Source: Rhizobium sp. Q54
GTDB taxonomy: Bacteria > Pseudomonadota > Alphaproteobacteria > Rhizobiales > Aestuariivirgaceae
Direction of reading: 5' to 3'
Length of the DNA: 34,212 bases
Assembly: GCA_945889445.1 (NCBI GenBank)
Contig: CAMDBX010000038.1
Location: 1 to 34,212 of the forward strand
Shown piece after piece: positions 32,218-34,212 of this stretch (positions within the stretch are counted from its first letter, which is position 1; every line of letters begins with the position of its first letter). A program made the translations under genes and the position numbers. A model generated the notes under the pieces. The model was not told the origin of the DNA, did no database searches, and saw only the letters and a list, made by a program, of their open reading frames with translations.

Positions 32218-33252
32218 CTACCCCACCGGCGTCCACAGCACCTGGTCTATCCGCGTCGCGCCCGCCGCCAGCATCACCAGCCGATCCAGTCCCAGCGCAA
32301 CGCCCGAAGCCGGCGGCATGATCGCCAGTGCCTGCAGCAGTTCCTCGTCGATCGGGTAGCGCTCGCCATAGACCTGTTCCATCACGTCCATCTCGGCCAC
32401 GAAGCGGCGGCGCTGCTCTTCCGGGTCGGTCAGTTCACCGAAGCCGTTGGCGAGTTCCACCCCGCAGGCATAGAGCTCGAAGCGCTCCGCCACGCGGCTG
32501 TCATGCGCCGTGGTGCGGGCGAGTGCCGCCTCGACGGAAGGATATTCATAGAGAACCGTGATGCGGCCATTGCCGAGCTGCGGCTCCACCTTCTCCGACA
32601 GGATGCGGCTGAAGATATCCGACCAGCTGTCGTCCTTGCCGAAGGCCACGGGAGATATGGCGGCCAGTGAATCACGGTCAGCCGTGCCATCAGCCCGCAG
32701 CGTCGCCAGCAGGTCCACCCCGGCATGGGCCTTGAAGGCCTCGTTGACGGTCAGCCATTCCGCCGTGGCGAAGGGATCAGCCTCCCTGCCCCGCCAGCGG
32801 AACTGGCGCGTTCCGGCGACGTCGGCGGCCAGCTGCACGAGCGCCAGCGTGTCGGCGATGATGGTCTGGTAATCCTCACGCACCCGGTACCATTCAAGCA
32901 TGGTGAACTCGGGCGAGTGGGTGAGCGTCCGCTCGCGGTTCCGCCACACGTGGCCGAGGTTGAAGATGCGCTGCTCGCCTGCCGCCAGCAGCTTCTTGGC
33001 GGCAAATTCCGGCGAGGTGTGCAGGTAGCGCCGCTCGGTTGAGCCGTCAGGCAGGATCAGATCGGTCGAAAAGGCATGGAGATGGGCCTCGTTACCGGGC
33101 GAAACGGCCAGTGCTGCGCAATCCACCTCCAGGAAGTCGCGCTCCGCGAACCACTGGCGGATACCCGCCACGATGCGGTTTCGGGCGAGCAGGAAGGGGC
33201 GGCGGTCGGCATGTCGGGCCGGGTCGAACCACGGCGTGTCCTGGGCAGCCAA
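32218..33252 (-). CDS. epmA: EF-P lysine aminoacylase
   Basis: A 344-residue class II lysyl-tRNA-synthetase-like protein without the anticodon-binding domain, the mark of EpmA (GenX/PoxA). Motif 2 is seen as [22 protein letters not shown] (116-137, the first part RNRER binding ATP), and motif 3 as [14 protein letters not shown] near the C-terminus. It attaches (R)-beta-lysine to EF-P. The only fitting start is TTG at 33252, with AGGAG about nine bases upstream. It is divergent from efp, its substrate. The third partner EpmB, which makes beta-lysine, is not seen here. Confidence 0.92.
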   Translation of the reverse strand: MAAQDTPWFDPARHADRRPFLLARNRIVAGIRQWFAERDFLEVDCAALAVSPGNEAHLHAFSTDLILPDGSTERRYLHTSPEFAAKKLLAAGEQRIFNLGHVWRNRERTLTHSPEFTMLEWYRVREDYQTIIADTLALVQLAADVAGTRQFRWRGREADPFATAEWLTVNEAFKAHAGVDLLATLRADGTADRDSLAAISPVAFGKDDSWSDIFSRILSEKVEPQLGNGRITVLYEYPSVEAALARTTAHDSRVAERFELYACGVELANGFGELTDPEEQRRRFVAEMDVMEQVYGERYPIDEELLQALAIMPPASGVALGLDRLVMLAAGATRIDQVLWTPVG

Positions 33253-33347
33253 GGGCTGATTCTCCTGGGGGGTTGGCTTCCGGGGTGGCCGCTGCTAATA
33301 CTCCGCGCAACCAAATCCGGCAATTCTTCAGAAAACGAGAGACGAAA

Positions 33348-33920
33348 TTGGTCAAGGTAATCGCAAGTGGGGTCCGCAAGGGCAATGTCATCGAGCACGA
33401 GGACGGCAAGCTCTATGTCGTGCTGAAGGCCGAATCCATGCACCCCGGCAAGGGCACGCCGACCACCACGATCGACATGCGCCGCATCTCGGACGGCGTG
33501 AAGACGGTGGTGCGCTACAAGACGACCGACCCCCTCGAGCGCGCCTTCGTCGAGACCATTACGCACTCCTACCTCTACAAGGATGACGACAACTACGTCT
33601 TCATGAACCCCGAGAACTATGAGCAGATCCAGGTTCCGGCCGACATGCTGGGCGATAGCGCCCCCTTCCTGCAGGAAGGCATGGAATGCCAGATCGCCCT
33701 GTTCAACGGCGTGCCGATCTCCATCGAACTGCCGCAGCGCGTGACGCTCGAGATCGTCGAGACCGAGCCCGCCATCAAGAACCAGACGGCGTCCTCCTCC
33801 TTCAAGCCCGCGCTGCTGTCCAACGGCGTGCGCACCATGGTGCCGCCGCACATCGCATCCGGCACCCGCATCGTGGTGCAGACGGAAGACGCGTCCTATG
33901 TGGAGCGTGCGAAGGACTGA
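33348..33920 (+). CDS. efp: Translation elongation factor P
   Basis: A 190-residue protein with the usual three beta domains. Lys35 in HPGKGTP is the residue modified by EpmA, close to the Lys34 of E. coli. The start is TTG at 33348: alphaproteobacterial EF-P begins MVKVIAS, and this frame reads xVKVIAS from that TTG, while the upstream extension has no homology. GAGAG lies six bases before. EF-P rescues ribosomes stalled at polyproline. It is divergent from epmA by 95 bases and followed by a strong terminator. Confidence 0.93.
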   Translation: MVKVIASGVRKGNVIEHEDGKLYVVLKAESMHPGKGTPTTTIDMRRISDGVKTVVRYKTTDPLERAFVETITHSYLYKDDDNYVFMNPENYEQIQVPADMLGDSAPFLQEGMECQIALFNGVPISIELPQRVTLEIVETEPAIKNQTASSSFKPALLSNGVRTMVPPHIASGTRIVVQTEDASYVERAKD

Positions 33921-33949
33921 CCGTCTTTCAGGGACCTTGAATCGTCATC

Positions 33950-33978
33950 ATGGCCGGGCTTGTCCCGGCCATTTTTTT
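33950..33978 (+). terminator. Rho-independent terminator of efp
   Basis: A perfect 9-base stem, ATGGCCGGG and CCCGGCCAT, with loop CTTGT is followed by seven T. It is a near twin of the terminator at 4772-4800. Confidence 0.88.
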
Positions 33979-33995
33979 GGTGCTTGCCCCAAACC

Positions 33996-34020
33996 ACGTC
34001 ACCCCGGCGAAAGCCGGGAT
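33996..34020 (-). repeat. Dispersed palindromic repeat abutting the right IS end
   Basis: CCCGGC (34003-34008) and GCCGGG (34013-34018) pair around a GAAA loop. The element matches the one at 143-166 and supplies the stop codon of the transposase frame. Confidence 0.6.
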
Positions 34021-34211
34021 GTGGATTCACATTTGAAGTGCAACAGCTGCTGGCAAAAGACCTCGGCTGGGGTTCTGTAGTCAAGGCACTTTGTGGGGGT
34101 GTTGTTGTAGAGGGCGATGAGGGCATTGAAGTCCTCTTGGGTCAGGGATGCGAGATCTGTCTTTCGGGGCAGGAAACGGCGCATTCGGCCGATGGCGTTC
34201 TCGATGGAGCC
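33999..34211 (-). CDS. IS30-family transposase, C-terminal fragment (right copy, cut by window edge)
   Basis: The last 70 codons of the same transposase as at the left edge, in reverse orientation. The additional part reads GSIENAIGRMRRFLPRKTDL, the block holding the last catalytic Glu of IS30 DDE transposases. The overlap with the left copy differs by one codon (Thr here, Arg there) up to the IS end. The stop (34001-33999) lies in the flanking palindrome. The 5' part is outside the window, so integrity is unknown. Confidence 0.85.
   Translation of the reverse strand, partial: GSIENAIGRMRRFLPRKTDLASLTQEDFNALIALYNNTPTKCLDYRTPAEVFCQQLLHFKCESTSRLSPG
34024..34045 (-). repeat. Presumed right terminal inverted repeat of the IS30-type element (right copy)
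   Basis: An exact reverse complement of 117-138. See the left copy for the reasoning and the uncertainty about the boundary. Confidence 0.5.
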
Positions 34212-34212
34212 C

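Noticed and set aside
33039-33347. Upstream extension of the efp frame
   Set aside because: It runs through epmA on the other strand and shows no homology; EF-P begins at VKVIAS after the TTG.
1-34212. A composite transposon carrying the whole segment
   Set aside because: The interior contains core functions and ordinary operons on both strands, no resistance or mobility cargo, and no visible target duplication; inverted repeats at contig ends are better explained by assembly breaks.

Overview
The window reads as chromosomal DNA of a GC-rich alphaproteobacterium, most likely of the order Hyphomicrobiales (Rhizobiales). The grounds are the high GC, GTG and TTG starts, long chains of genes overlapping by ATGA, a Sinorhizobium-like phnW-phnA-phnY set, a malyl-CoA lyase / mesaconyl-CoA hydratase pair as in the ethylmalonyl-CoA pathway, and dispersed palindromic repeats. 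The genus cannot be named from sequence reading alone. No rRNA, tRNA, phage or CRISPR array was seen.

Layout. Both edges lie inside near-identical copies of one IS30-family transposase gene, in inverted orientation with their 3' ends facing inward; the edges look like assembly breaks in a repeat. From 179 to 3313 (minus) runs a tight operon: acetylpolyamine-amidohydrolase-type deacetylase, GNAT acetyltransferase, HIBADH-type dehydrogenase and SDR, divergent from a class III aminotransferase (3388-4728). This is a plausible but unassigned pathway for an N-acetylated amine or amino acid. From 4942 to 11435 (minus) lies a 2-aminoethylphosphonate operon, phnW-phnA-phnY, continuing directly into a YjbB/NptA-type Na/Pi carrier with a PhoU domain and a metallophosphoesterase. 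A divergent LysR regulator starts beside a perfect palindrome and is followed by a carbon-nitrogen hydrolase, LemA and a DUF2207 protein.

From 15810 to 18281 lie an Uup-type ABC-F ATPase and a small membrane protein. From 18316 to 22446 is a thiamine locus: thiB-thiP-thiQ (minus) behind a TPP riboswitch and a hairpin that can hide the thiB ribosome binding site, with a divergent thiamine pyrophosphokinase gene; an RlmD/TrmA-type RNA methyltransferase overlaps that gene. A 331-base gap follows. It holds an 8-codon ORF with an ideal Shine-Dalgarno and three hairpins, and then come a small unknown gene and a flavin amine oxidase.

From 25477 to 30015 (minus) is a five-gene operon: FAD oxidoreductase, pyridoxal kinase, DUF429 protein, a FolD paralogue with several changed active-site residues, and a serine/threonine dehydratase. 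It looks like one-carbon/N-methyl amino acid catabolism. Divergent from it are the mcl-mch-like genes. The right end holds the divergent epmA and efp pair, both apparently starting with TTG.

Taken together: AEP breakdown gives Pi (which the YjbB-like carrier may export) and acetate (which the malyl-CoA lyase / mesaconyl-CoA hydratase branch could help assimilate). The thiamine and pyridoxal genes supply cofactors to the same type of amino-acid and C2 metabolism. The strongest candidates for something undescribed are the phosphonate-to-phosphate-export operon, the altered FolD in its amino-acid operon, the deacetylase/aminotransferase cluster, and the leader-peptide-like element at 23752-23857.
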